DNA of 64,000 nucleotides from positions 34,995 to 98,994 of the forward strand of contig NZ_SLYW01000013.1 of assembly GCF_004343585.1 (NCBI RefSeq), written 5' to 3'. The notes below the pieces were generated by a model. The model made no database searches, was not told where the DNA came from, and worked only from the letters and a program-made list of their open reading frames with translations. Origin of the DNA: Neorhizobium sp. JUb45. GTDB taxonomy: Bacteria; Pseudomonadota; Alphaproteobacteria; Rhizobiales; Rhizobiaceae. Position numbers and translations under genes: made by a program. Positions 18,398 through 27,516 of this stretch are shown in pieces (position 1 is the stretch's first letter; every line of letters begins with the position of its first letter).

Positions 18398-19852
18398 ATG
18401 CGGAATTTTTTGTTCCACCGCGTTACTGCGACCGCCATGACGTTCGCCGCCGGCTTTCTTGGAGTTTGTTCTTCGGCTCTCGCACAGTCCGCCACACCAA
18501 ACGAGATGCAGACGCTCATCGACCGTGGGAAAATAGTCGCCACGGGAGCAGACTGCATGGCCTGCCATACGGTACCGCATAAGGGAAAACCGTTTGCCGG
18601 TGGCTATCCGATCGTATCGCCGCTCGGCACGATCTACTCCACCAATATTACGCCATCAAAAACTCAAGGCATCGGCACCTACACAGAAGAAGATTTCAGC
18701 AAAGCAGTACGCAAGGGCATCCGCAAGGACGGTGGTCACCTATACCCAGCCATGCCCTATGACGCATATGCCGAAATGACGGATTCTGACGTCCACGCAC
18801 TCTACGCCTATTTCATGAAGGGCGTGGCACCTGTCGACGACAAGCCGGCAGATCTGACCTCACTGCCGTTCCCGTTCAACATGCGCTTCTCGATGGCATT
18901 CTGGAACATGCTTTATGCCAACAAGGAACCGTTCAAGCCTGATCCCTCGAAGAGCGACGAATTGAATCGCGGCGCATACGTCGCCGGCGCCCTTGGCCAT
19001 TGCGCCTCCTGCCACACGCCCCGTGGCCCGCTGATGGGTGAGGATTCATCCGGAAATCTGGCCGGCGGTCCGGTTGGACCATGGCATGCACCCAACATCA
19101 CGTCTGATCCAATCAGCGGCATCGGCGATTGGAGCAATGACGAGTTGGTGCAATATTTTCGCACAGGCCATGCGGATGGTAAAAACCAGGCAGCAGGCGG
19201 CATGGCAGAGGCCGTACAGAATAGCCTCCAATATCTTCCCGACACCGACCTCAAGGCACTTGCGGCCTATTTGAAGAGCGTTCCCCCTATTCGCGATCCA
19301 GCGGATAACCAACCAGCCCACGGCTACGGGACACCGCACAGCGATGAAGCGTCGATACGCGGTGCGTCACCGTTCAACGCGCATGATAGCCTGAAAACAG
19401 GTGCCGACCTTTACGCTGGCTATTGCGCGAGCTGCCACCAACCAAACGGTGCCGGTAGCGAGAACCAGGCGTATCCATCCCTGTTTCATAACACCGCCAC
19501 CGGTGCCAACCAGACAGCAAACCTGATTTCGACTATTCTCTATGGCGTAGAGCGCGAGACGGGCGGTAACGAAGTGCTGATGCCAGCATTTGGTAAGCAG
19601 TCCTTTGTTCAGGCTCTGACCGACCAACAGATTGTCGATATCTCGAATTACGTGCTTGAGCACTACGGCATCTCGGATGCGCAGGTAACACTCAAGGACG
19701 TCGCCGTGGCTCGAGCGGGTGGTCCGATCCCTTTACTGGCGAAGGCGCAACCGTTCGTCCTGCCAGTAATCGTAATCAGCATCCTGCTCGTGATAACCGC
19801 TACGATCTTTTTGATACTTTCGAAGCGGAGAAAAACGGCAGCCGCAGGTTAA
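18398..19852 (+). CDS. Triheme cytochrome c subunit of the sugar/polyol dehydrogenase
   Basis: A 484-residue exported cytochrome with a Sec signal (residues 1-30, ending S-A-L-A-Q) and three heme sites: C-M-A-C-H at 53-57, C-A-S-C-H at 202-206 and C-A-S-C-H at 343-347. One C-terminal span (about 450-475) anchors it in the inner membrane. It matches the cytochrome subunits of acetic-acid-bacterial sorbitol, gluconate and alcohol dehydrogenases, which pass electrons to ubiquinone. A TTG at 18389 overlapping the previous stop could also start it; ATG 18398 gives a tidier signal peptide. It completes the operon. Confidence 0.9.
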   Translation: MRNFLFHRVTATAMTFAAGFLGVCSSALAQSATPNEMQTLIDRGKIVATGADCMACHTVPHKGKPFAGGYPIVSPLGTIYSTNITPSKTQGIGTYTEEDFSKAVRKGIRKDGGHLYPAMPYDAYAEMTDSDVHALYAYFMKGVAPVDDKPADLTSLPFPFNMRFSMAFWNMLYANKEPFKPDPSKSDELNRGAYVAGALGHCASCHTPRGPLMGEDSSGNLAGGPVGPWHAPNITSDPISGIGDWSNDELVQYFRTGHADGKNQAAGGMAEAVQNSLQYLPDTDLKALAAYLKSVPPIRDPADNQPAHGYGTPHSDEASIRGASPFNAHDSLKTGADLYAGYCASCHQPNGAGSENQAYPSLFHNTATGANQTANLISTILYGVERETGGNEVLMPAFGKQSFVQALTDQQIVDISNYVLEHYGISDAQVTLKDVAVARAGGPIPLLAKAQPFVLPVIVISILLVITATIFLILSKRRKTAAAG

Positions 19853-19880
19853 CCTTAGCTATAGCCGGCAATGATCAATG

Positions 19881-19905
19881 TCGGTGGCGGTCGTATCGCC
19901 ACCGA
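19881..19905 (+). terminator. Hairpin after the dehydrogenase operon
   Basis: A perfect 9-bp stem, TCGGTGGCG (19881-19889) with CGCCACCGA (19897-19905), and a seven-base loop lie 28 bp after the cytochrome stop. No U-tract follows. Confidence 0.6.
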
Positions 19906-20467
19906 TGGCCAATGCTAAAAACTGTCGCAGCCCATGCCCGAGAAAAATTGAAGAGCGCTGCCGACCCAGCATGTTTCAATCAGTTCGACACTCGGGCCTG
20001 CCTTCCTCTGACGCCCAACCCAGCCACGTCTAGAATATCGATATGGGAGCAGGCGCGGCTTACTGTCGTTCCTTGGGGTGTCTCAACCTGTTGGCAGCAG
20101 TCAGGCGTAATTTTCAGTTGAACTTAATACACATTTGGGATGCCGTTTACGGCAGCAGGGGCCGGCGACCGATAATGCGATTGCCCCGATAATTTTGACA
20201 GGGAAACTGGTATGGGGAGGGGGGCGAATTGTATGCAGGCCATTCGATCTGCCCTTGATCTACCCGTACGCCGTTCACGTCACCCATTTCGGCAAAGAAC
20301 AGGTCACCGAAATGGTTTAAAATTCTGTGTTAAAACGTCGGGCCGAAAGGACTAACCTGGCGTATCCCCTTGCTTTGGATTGCACTGGACGAAGCATCTT
20401 AAGCGCCGAAAGCAATTTTCATGATCGACGGCGCCCGGCCACTCTAAAAAGGGAGCTATGCACGGGC
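19906..20467. other. Gene-less convergent gap
   Basis: About 560 bp between the convergent cytochrome and IclR genes. Frames of 61-69 codons here have no ribosome sites or recognisable products. I see nothing else in it. Confidence 0.45.
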
Positions 20468-21367
20468 TTAGAGTGATTGAGTGCTACGTCGCCTTCGTCT
20501 TGGCTGCATATCAGAAACAGGCCGTTGGTCTGACAGACCCGGGACATTGCTTTGAGCCGCGCCTTCCCGCCAGCCCATCCGTTCGGAAAGACGTCGGGAT
20601 GCTTGGCCGAGCGCGCGTTCGACATCAGCAATCGTTTTCCGCTCCGGCTCGTCTAGGCGCTCCGCATAGGGGACGGTCAAAGCGGCTAACGCGCGATTTC
20701 GTGTGTCGAAGATCGGGAAGCTAATCGCGTGCAGGCCCCTCACCTGCATGCTGGCTGCGGATTCATATCCCCGCTTTCGGATATCGTCGAGCACCGTACC
20801 GATGTCGACATCAGCGCCTTTGGGCATTTGCCGTAAAGCCTCGCGAACACGCAGATCCGTCATCCCTGCGTCCTGAAACGCAAGAAGAACCCGACCTGAT
20901 GCAGATACGAGGACATCAAGAAATGCTCCGACGCGGATGCTGAAACCGACCCAACTCGGGTTATCGACCTTGGCGACCACCACTTGTCGACCATCGTTAT
21001 AGACAGTCAGATGACATGCCTGTGCGACCTCTGAGGACAACTCCTGCATGATCGGCGCGGCTTCCGACAGCAACCGGTTCGTGGGTGGGTTGCTGTGGGC
21101 AAGTTCGAAAAGCTTGGTGGTGATCGCGTAGGTCTCGCCGGAGTTAGCAATGTAATTACGGTTCACCAGACATGCCATCATTCGATAGATTTCGCTGACG
21201 CTGCGTCCGAGGCGTTCGGCAACCTCGACCTGCGACAACCCGACATTGCTGCTGCACAGGGTCTCGAGAATATCGAGCCCCTTCTCTAGCGCGGGAGCCG
21301 AGTATGCGGGACCCGATGTTTTTTCAAGGAGGCCGTCACTCTTTGCAATCTTATCGGGTGCCTTCAT
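20468..21367 (-). CDS. IclR-family transcriptional regulator 1
   Basis: A 299-residue IclR regulator. The winged helix-turn-helix is at about 25-85 (A-L-E-K-G-L-D-I-L-E-T-L...V-A-E-R-L-G-R-S-V-S-E-I-Y-R-M) and the effector-binding domain at about 95-270. It ends in an unusual arginine-rich tail. The protein is related along its length to the IclR protein encoded just upstream, so the pair looks like a tandem duplication. IclR proteins often control catabolism of aromatic or carboxylic acids, which fits the acyl-CoA genes beside it. Confidence 0.9.
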   Translation of the reverse strand: MKAPDKIAKSDGLLEKTSGPAYSAPALEKGLDILETLCSSNVGLSQVEVAERLGRSVSEIYRMMACLVNRNYIANSGETYAITTKLFELAHSNPPTNRLLSEAAPIMQELSSEVAQACHLTVYNDGRQVVVAKVDNPSWVGFSIRVGAFLDVLVSASGRVLLAFQDAGMTDLRVREALRQMPKGADVDIGTVLDDIRKRGYESAASMQVRGLHAISFPIFDTRNRALAALTVPYAERLDEPERKTIADVERALGQASRRLSERMGWREGAAQSNVPGLSDQRPVSDMQPRRRRRSTQSL

Positions 21368-21492
21368 GATCCCATCCGTTCAGCCAAAACATTCACATCA
21401 GCCATCCGGATCTATTGCAATAAAAACAACCTCGCCGCAACCGCGCGACGATTAGCGAAGGCCTGGCGTCACTGGATGCGGAATGCGGGGCC

Positions 21493-22317
21493 CTATAATG
21501 AAAGAACGCTGTTCGTTCCCATCGCCAAATTGATTTGCGCCGCCGCGTCAGCCAAGATCGCCTGTACTGCCGATGCCGCCGGGCGTTCAAAATCGTCCAG
21601 GCGCGCGAGGTATGGTACGGTGAGTGCGGCTATTGCATGGCTGTTCGTGTCGAATATCGGATAGCTAAGCGCACGAACGCCGCTGAACTGGTTGCTTTTC
21701 ATATCTTCGAAGCCTCTGCTACGGATCAACGCGAGAGCTTCGTCGGTGTAGCTCAATTCTTCGACATTAGTTGTTTCGCGCGACTGTGCAATTAAGTGCG
21801 AAGCCTCGGCCTCATCTCGAAATGCCAGCAGAACTCGACCTGACGCGGATCTCAACGTGTCGAGTTTACTGCCGAGCTTAACGCTGAAACCCACACCATC
21901 AGGGATGTCGACCTGCGCAATGACAAGCTGGCTCGTCCCATTCAGCACGGTCAAGTGGCACGATTGCTGACAGCGCTGGGCCAATTCCCGCATGCGCGGA
22001 GCGGCTTCATTCAGCAGGCGTTTCGTCGGGGGAAAATTGTGAGCCAGTTGAAAGAGGCGATTGCTGAGAAAAAACGTGTCGGCCGCCTGAAGAATGAAGC
22101 CTCTTCGCAGCAGCGAGTCGATCATTCGGAAAATTTCACCCACCGTCCTGCCGAGCCGCTCGGCGATATCCTTTCGGGTCAGTCCGTATTCTTCCGTCGA
22201 GAGCAACTCGATGATATCGAGGCCCTTCTCCAAGGCGGGAGCGGCGTAGGGTAAACGTCGTCCTTCGAACGGAACGGGCCGCTGTGATTTGCTATGCAGA
22301 TCCAAGGTATCACTCAT
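21493..22317 (-). CDS. IclR-family transcriptional regulator 2
   Basis: A 274-residue IclR regulator with the same layout as its downstream neighbour: P-Y-A-A-P-A-L-E-K-G-L-D-I-I-E-L-L, helix-turn-helix with R-L-G-R-T-V-G-E-I-F-R-M, and effector domain with C-H-L-T-V and S-G-R-V-L-L-A-F. The gene follows the hydratase gene by 49 bp on the same strand, so it is probably part of the catabolic transcript. Why one cluster has two IclR genes is not clear; they may read different intermediates. Confidence 0.9.
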   Translation of the reverse strand: MSDTLDLHSKSQRPVPFEGRRLPYAAPALEKGLDIIELLSTEEYGLTRKDIAERLGRTVGEIFRMIDSLLRRGFILQAADTFFLSNRLFQLAHNFPPTKRLLNEAAPRMRELAQRCQQSCHLTVLNGTSQLVIAQVDIPDGVGFSVKLGSKLDTLRSASGRVLLAFRDEAEASHLIAQSRETTNVEELSYTDEALALIRSRGFEDMKSNQFSGVRALSYPIFDTNSHAIAALTVPYLARLDDFERPAASAVQAILADAAAQINLAMGTNSVLSL

Positions 22318-22366
22318 GATGGTTCATCGCTTCGTTCCAATTGACGAGTGATTGCAGTCGTGTCAG

Positions 22367-23203
22367 CTATGTTTCAGCCTCAATTTCGAGCGCGAGGCGC
22401 CCTTCGTCGTCAAGTGCCCGCAAGGTCCATCCGGTGTCCTTGGCTGTGGCCAGGAGATACATGGGACGGGATGCGAACAGCGGCGACATGTGTTTGGCCG
22501 AATACTTCGAAAATGAAGTATTATGCTTCATCCTCAGATGTTCTGTCAGCAGAAGCGTCGCCAGCCCTCCATTCACGACAAGATCCGGGAACCCTTCCGT
22601 CTCGCGGGCAAAGCCCCGATCCCAATGAATTCGGTGGGAGTTAAAACCAAGCGCGGAGTACTGAAAGAGCAACATGTCGTCAGGAGCCACTTCTGTCAGA
22701 TCAGCATCTGCGGGAAGCGGGGCGCCCTTAGATATTTTTCTGGCACCGGCTTGCGCGCCCATCATCAGATAGGTCTGGGTTTCCGACAAAACGCGACCGG
22801 ATTTTCCTGAGGTCAGGTTGTGGGCAATCGTCACCACTGCCATTGGCCCATTTGTGGTTTCTTTCCGGGAAACCTTGTCGACCCAACTTTCCCTTTCGAG
22901 GGTCTCGCCGATCATAATGTCGCCAAGATACTCGACTGTTCGTCCGCCAAGAAGTAAGCGCGGCAATCCGAGGTCTGGCAATGGCACGCCTAACCCCGGA
23001 AAACCATCTCTGCGAAGCAATCCCCGTGGGGTATCTGCGCCCAGCAGGACGAATTGCCAGCCACGGGGAAGAGCATCGCCTTCCCGATAAAGATCCTGAC
23101 TGAGATCAAGCATCGCCGCCACCCGCCGAATGGTCGAAAGAGCGCAACACTCTTGCTTTAGAACTTTGGTGGTGAGCACTTCGTCGGGTTCTTGCCGAGA
23201 CAT
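22367..23203 (-). CDS. HTD2-like hot-dog dehydratase/hydratase (3-methylfumaryl-CoA hydratase-like)
   Basis: A 278-residue protein of the double hot-dog HTD2/Meh type. The first half has the G-G-R-T-V-E-Y-L-G-D-I-M-I-G strand pair. The second half has the signature F-Q-Y-S-A-L-G-F-N-S-H-R-I-H-W-D-R, whose Asn/His pair marks the hydratase active site. Meh hydrates 3-methylfumaryl-CoA in the 3-hydroxypropionate bicycle, and relatives occur in carboxylic-acid operons. In this cluster it would supply enoyl-CoA hydration, which matters because the fused FadB-like protein appears to lack a catalytic glutamate. The exact substrate is unknown. Confidence 0.8.
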   Translation of the reverse strand: MSRQEPDEVLTTKVLKQECCALSTIRRVAAMLDLSQDLYREGDALPRGWQFVLLGADTPRGLLRRDGFPGLGVPLPDLGLPRLLLGGRTVEYLGDIMIGETLERESWVDKVSRKETTNGPMAVVTIAHNLTSGKSGRVLSETQTYLMMGAQAGARKISKGAPLPADADLTEVAPDDMLLFQYSALGFNSHRIHWDRGFARETEGFPDLVVNGGLATLLLTEHLRMKHNTSFSKYSAKHMSPLFASRPMYLLATAKDTGWTLRALDDEGRLALEIEAET

Positions 23204-23334
23204 GATTTTCTCCCAGGTCAGCTAGGGCAGTGCCAGTCTTGAACGTTCAGGAACGGCACTGCTCGGGATTGCGCAGACTACAGCCGCGACGGCTTGGATG
23301 AGGCGGTGTTCCGCTTTTTTCCAATTGGCATTCA

Positions 23335-24687
23335 TCATTCCGAACGGTTGAGATCGAAGTTTCTTGTTTCGGGGCTCATTAGCAGCGCGACGAAAGATAA
23401 TAATATGACGGTGACGCACATGCCCGTAATGATCCAGACTTGGCCTCCAAAGCTTTGCATCAGCCATGCCGCAACGAATGGTGTGGGGCCGGCAAAAAGC
23501 AGGTTGGCACCGGTGTAGGCCAGAGCCGAACCGGAATAACGCACCGCGGTGGGAAAATGCTCTGCGAAGAATGACGGCAGAATGCCGCTCTGAGCCTGAA
23601 TGCTACCGGCGAAGACGGCCATGCCGAGGAAGATTAAGAAGGGGTTGCCGGTATGGAGCATCGGAAAATAGACAATGGAGATTGCCAGCATCGCCAGAGA
23701 TGTGACGATTAGCGGTGGCTTGCGGCCAAACCGATCGCTTACGGCACCGCCAATGCAGGTGGTGAAGATCGCCACGACGTTGGCTGCCATAAGGCACATA
23801 AATGCCGTCTGGTTTGGAACGCCTACCGTCTTTGTCAGATAGCTAATGGAGAAAACGGTTACGACGTAGTAACAAGACGCCGGCGCCGCCCAGAACAACA
23901 GCAGGCGCAAAACCGAGCGGCCGTGGGTCTTGAGGACGTGCCGCTGGACCGGGGCTAGACCCCGCGCTTCGGCAGCCAAAGCTTCCTTCTCCTTCAATTT
24001 CTCGAATGCCGGCGTCTCGTCGACCCGAAAGCGGATGTAGACGCCAAGGACGACCAGAAGGACACTCATAAGGAACGGAATACGCCAGCCGAAACTGGTA
24101 AACTGCTCGGCGGTTACAAAGGTCGTGATGAAGAACAACAAGCCGTTGGCGAGAACCTGGCTTGCCGGTGCAGCCATATTGGTAAAGGCTCCGAACAATC
24201 CGCGTCTGTCGGCCGGGGCATGTTCCATGGCAAACAGCTGCGCACCGGTGGATTCTCCGCCGAGAGCAAATCCCTGGATGAAGCGCAAGAGCACGATCAG
24301 GATTGGAGCCCAGACGCCGATGCTGGCATAGGTTGGCATAATCCCAATAAGAAACGACGCGAGCCCCATAAGGATGAACGTGAAGAGAAGAACGTTCTTT
24401 CGACCGAGCCGATCGCCCAGCAGGCCCATCACAATGCCACCCGCCGGACGGGCAAAAAAGCCGACGCCGAACGTCGCAAAGGACGCAAGAAGGGCGCTGT
24501 TTTCGTCCATTGTCGGGAAGAACAGCCCCGGCAACACTGTGGCTGAAATCGCACCGTAGGCCGTGAAGTCAAGCCATTCCAGCGCCGATCCGAGGGCGCT
24601 GCTGACGGCCGCTTTTCTGGCCATAGGTGTGATTTCGGTTCGCTCTGACTGCGGACCTAAGTGGGTAAATTTATCTGCTCCTGCCAC
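23335..24687 (-). CDS. MHS-family (metabolite:H+ symporter) MFS transporter
   Basis: A 450-residue twelve-span transporter of the metabolite:H+ symport branch that includes KgtP, ShiA and ProP. Signatures are E-W-L-D-F-T-A-Y-G in span 1, G-L-L-G-D-R-L-G-R-K in loop 2-3 and R-F-I-Q-G-F-A-L-G-G-E in span 4. Relatives import dicarboxylates, shikimate, aromatic acids or betaines. The start is taken as GTG 24687, which has AGGAGGA upstream, whereas ATG 24624 has no clear ribosome site and the TTG at 24750 would overlap the region before it. It probably imports the acid degraded by the surrounding CoA enzymes. Confidence 0.85.
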   Translation of the reverse strand: MAGADKFTHLGPQSERTEITPMARKAAVSSALGSALEWLDFTAYGAISATVLPGLFFPTMDENSALLASFATFGVGFFARPAGGIVMGLLGDRLGRKNVLLFTFILMGLASFLIGIMPTYASIGVWAPILIVLLRFIQGFALGGESTGAQLFAMEHAPADRRGLFGAFTNMAAPASQVLANGLLFFITTFVTAEQFTSFGWRIPFLMSVLLVVLGVYIRFRVDETPAFEKLKEKEALAAEARGLAPVQRHVLKTHGRSVLRLLLFWAAPASCYYVVTVFSISYLTKTVGVPNQTAFMCLMAANVVAIFTTCIGGAVSDRFGRKPPLIVTSLAMLAISIVYFPMLHTGNPFLIFLGMAVFAGSIQAQSGILPSFFAEHFPTAVRYSGSALAYTGANLLFAGPTPFVAAWLMQSFGGQVWIITGMCVTVILLSFVALLMSPETRNFDLNRSE

Positions 24688-24695
24688 GGCTTCTC

Positions 24696-24702
24696 TCCTC
24701 CT
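24696..24702 (-). promoter_or_regulatory. Shine-Dalgarno supporting the GTG start at 24687
   Basis: AGGAGGA on the minus strand, eight bases before GTG 24687, favours this start for the transporter over the later ATG at 24624. Confidence 0.65.
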
Positions 24703-24753
24703 GATAGCCACGACCGAGCCAGCATTTGCGTGCGGGCTCGATACTTCCAAAAA

Positions 24754-26847
24754 TCACCGTTCGTGGTTGCTCTCCCGCTGCCACGCGGCGAATGTGCTGC
24801 CCTGTCGGGCGAGTTGAACCAGCAATGCCGACGGCTCCGAACCGACACCTCCGACCCGCGCGGCCTCCTTGACCTCGGCAAGAATGCGAGGCAGTCCGAT
24901 ATGATCGGCGGCGAACATCGGTCCGCCCTTCAGGCGCGGAAATCCGTAACCGTGGACAAAAACCAGATCGATATCGGAGGCGCGAGCGCTGATGCCTTCT
25001 TCGAGAACCTTAGCGCCTTCATTGGCCATCACAGCGAGAATGCGCCGCTGGATCTGCTCAGGCGAGAAGGCTTGCGGTGTCACATTTAGCCTTTGCCTCT
25101 CGGCAGAAATGACCCGCTCCACCATTTCAGAGGCCACGGGTTTGCCATCGACATAATCGTACCAGCCGGCACCAGTCTTGCGCCCTAGCCGCCCGTCCTT
25201 GCACAAAATGTCGGGAATGCCGACGTAGCGTTCGTTTGGATCTCGCGCCGCGGCGCGACGTTTGCGCATGGCGAAGGCGATATCGAGGCCGGACATGTCA
25301 GATACGGCAAATGGCCCCATGGCGAACCCGTAGGCCCGAAGTGCGCTATCGATCTCGGCTGGCGAAGCTCCGTCTTCCAAGAGATATTCGGCATGGCGGC
25401 GATAGATCGCAAATATCCGGTTGCCGATAAAGCCGTCGCAAACGCGCGCCACGATCGGCAGTTTTCCAATCCGGCATCCCAAGGACAAGGCCGTTGCGAG
25501 TACGTCAGGCGCAGTCTTGTCGCCCTGCACGACTTCAAGGAGACGCATGACATGCGCCGGCGAGAAAAAGTGGAGGCCAACCATATCGGCGGGGCGCCCG
25601 GACATCTGCGCGATCTCGTCTACGTCGAGATAGGAGGTGTTTGTCGCCAGGACCGCACCTTGTTTGACCAGCTTGTCCAGCTTGTCGAAGATTGCGGCCT
25701 TCACCCCGATGTCTTCGAAGGCCGCCTCGATGACAAGATCTGCATCTCGAACTGCGTCCCAGTTCTCCGTCACCGTTAGGTGCTGCACCATCTCCGCTGA
25801 CTTTGTGTCCGAAAGCCTGCCACTCTTCTGTTGCGCCAGCAGGATTTCGGTGATGCGGTTTCTCCCGGCAATCGCCGCATCAGCGCTCTGCTCAAGCACG
25901 ACCACAGGAAGCCCCGCGGCCAACAGAGAATAGGCGATGCCCGATCCCATCGTTCCCGCACCAACGACTGCCGTTCTCTCGACTTTGCGAGGGTCGACGC
26001 GCTGCATTCCCGGCTCAGTCCTTGCCCAGGCCTCGGCATGTTTGAGATAGCGGAGAGCCTTTGCCTCCGGCGCGTAGCGCAGATCTTTGTAATTGGCCTG
26101 CTCGCGTGACAGACCTTCTTCGAAGGTCATGGACGCGGTATCGGCGATCAAGCTCACGCTCCGCTCAATAGCGCCAATGCCCTTCGCCCGTTTCACGGCT
26201 GCGTCCACGCTGTGCTTTTCCCCGGAGGCGTCTCCCGCTGGAACCGAGCGATTGGACAAGCGGTCCTTCAAAACCGTTCCACCAAGGCTGACAGCCACCT
26301 GCACAGCATCAGGCTCGATACGGTCGAAAATCCCGACAGCCAAAGCAGCTTCGGCGCTCAATGGTTTTGGTGCCGCAATCAGGTCGATTGCCTTGGCGAT
26401 ACCGACAAGCCGCGGCAATCTTTGCGTTGCGCCATGACGAGGCGGAACGCCCAGCGTCAATCCGGGCAGCCCAGCAGTTGCGGACGGAGTGGCGATACGT
26501 AGGTCACAGGCGAGCGCGATCTCAAGCCCGACATCGATCGCCGGTCCGGTAATCGCTGCAATAACCGGCTTTGTGATCGTCTCGATCTGAGCAACGATCG
26601 CTGCTGCATCGACATCGCCGTCGCTTGCATCAATATCGTTGCCGGTCAGGAAGCGTCCCGGGACACCGGCAACAATGATCGATCCGATGGTGCTTTCACC
26701 ATCGAGTTCCCGCAATCCCTTGGCAAGGAGGCAGGCAACGTCCGGCGATAAGGCACCGCCGTTGGCGGCATCGATCCTTATGATCCCCGCATCGCCGTCA
26801 ACCGACCAGGTAACCGGACCCCCCTCATGCGCATTTAGCTTACTCAT
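24754..26847 (-). CDS. Fused enoyl-CoA hydratase-like / 3-hydroxyacyl-CoA dehydrogenase (FadB-like, hydratase Glu missing)
   Basis: A 697-residue FadB-type fusion. A crotonase domain covers about residues 10-180. The NAD-binding 3-hydroxyacyl-CoA dehydrogenase fold starts with G-A-G-T-M-G at 296-301, has catalytic His in G-L-H-F-F-S-P-A-H, and is followed by two C-terminal dehydrogenase domains. In the crotonase part the first catalytic Glu is kept (G-L-E-I-A-L-A-C-D), but where FadB has G-L-P-E-T-K-L-G this protein has G-L-P-G-L-T-L-G, so the second Glu is Gly. Hydration is probably weak or lost while the dehydrogenase looks intact. ATG 26847 is preferred over GTG 26886. Confidence 0.87.
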   Translation of the reverse strand: MSKLNAHEGGPVTWSVDGDAGIIRIDAANGGALSPDVACLLAKGLRELDGESTIGSIIVAGVPGRFLTGNDIDASDGDVDAAAIVAQIETITKPVIAAITGPAIDVGLEIALACDLRIATPSATAGLPGLTLGVPPRHGATQRLPRLVGIAKAIDLIAAPKPLSAEAALAVGIFDRIEPDAVQVAVSLGGTVLKDRLSNRSVPAGDASGEKHSVDAAVKRAKGIGAIERSVSLIADTASMTFEEGLSREQANYKDLRYAPEAKALRYLKHAEAWARTEPGMQRVDPRKVERTAVVGAGTMGSGIAYSLLAAGLPVVVLEQSADAAIAGRNRITEILLAQQKSGRLSDTKSAEMVQHLTVTENWDAVRDADLVIEAAFEDIGVKAAIFDKLDKLVKQGAVLATNTSYLDVDEIAQMSGRPADMVGLHFFSPAHVMRLLEVVQGDKTAPDVLATALSLGCRIGKLPIVARVCDGFIGNRIFAIYRRHAEYLLEDGASPAEIDSALRAYGFAMGPFAVSDMSGLDIAFAMRKRRAAARDPNERYVGIPDILCKDGRLGRKTGAGWYDYVDGKPVASEMVERVISAERQRLNVTPQAFSPEQIQRRILAVMANEGAKVLEEGISARASDIDLVFVHGYGFPRLKGGPMFAADHIGLPRILAEVKEAARVGGVGSEPSALLVQLARQGSTFAAWQRESNHER

Positions 26848-27005
26848 GGATTCATCCGTCTTGAAAATATCGATCAAAGCGGCCACCGATCGCGCCGACC
26901 GGCGCGATCACCAAGACACCCAGCAGATTGAATGCCCTCGCCCGAAAGCAGGCGGACCTAGATCAAATCTGACATCAGACCCGCTGTGAAACGGGCCTGC
27001 CCGGT

Positions 27006-27446
27006 TCAGCCCCTGGCCGTCTCTGCATCCACCTGATGGACTTCAACGATGTTGCCTTCTGGGTCTTGGAAGAAAATCTGGTCCCATCCCTTGATGGCCC
27101 ACTGGCCATAATCCGCATAAGGAATGTCACGCTCGGTCAGACGCTTCTTGACGCTGCTGATATCGTCCGTGCGGAAGGCGATATGTCCTCGCAGACCCAG
27201 CGGGTTGACGCCTTTGCCTGTCTTGAAGGCAACGTTCAGATCCAGAGTCGCAAGGTGCATTTCAGTCGAGCCGTCGGTAAGGAAGGTGACGTCCCCGCCA
27301 TATCCACGATCCTTGATCTGATCGCTGCTGTCCTCACCGTGACCACCATAAAAGGTCTGTTCGAGTTCCAGAACGTCCTGGTAGAAAGCACTCAGGTCAG
27401 AAACGTCCTTAGCCGTAAAATTCACATGGTGAAAACGAGTAGCCAT
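27006..27446 (-). CDS. VOC-family (glyoxalase-fold) protein
   Basis: A 146-residue single vicinal-oxygen-chelate protein with paired beta-alpha-beta-beta-beta modules: F-H-H-V-N-F-T-A-K-D at the start and Q-I-F-F-Q-D-P-E-G-N-I-V-E-V-H near the end, giving His and Glu metal ligands. The start at ATG 27446 follows GGAGAAG; an upstream frame lacks this. The family includes epimerases, dioxygenases and lyases. In a CoA-ester cluster a racemase/epimerase or a lyase role is conceivable, but nothing in the sequence fixes it. Confidence 0.82.
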   Translation of the reverse strand: MATRFHHVNFTAKDVSDLSAFYQDVLELEQTFYGGHGEDSSDQIKDRGYGGDVTFLTDGSTEMHLATLDLNVAFKTGKGVNPLGLRGHIAFRTDDISSVKKRLTERDIPYADYGQWAIKGWDQIFFQDPEGNIVEVHQVDAETARG

Positions 27447-27516
27447 AGCTTCTTCTCCGTTTTGAGATGCCACGCTGTCGAGCACGGGCACGAAGACCCG
27501 CACCCGCGTGCGCCAG

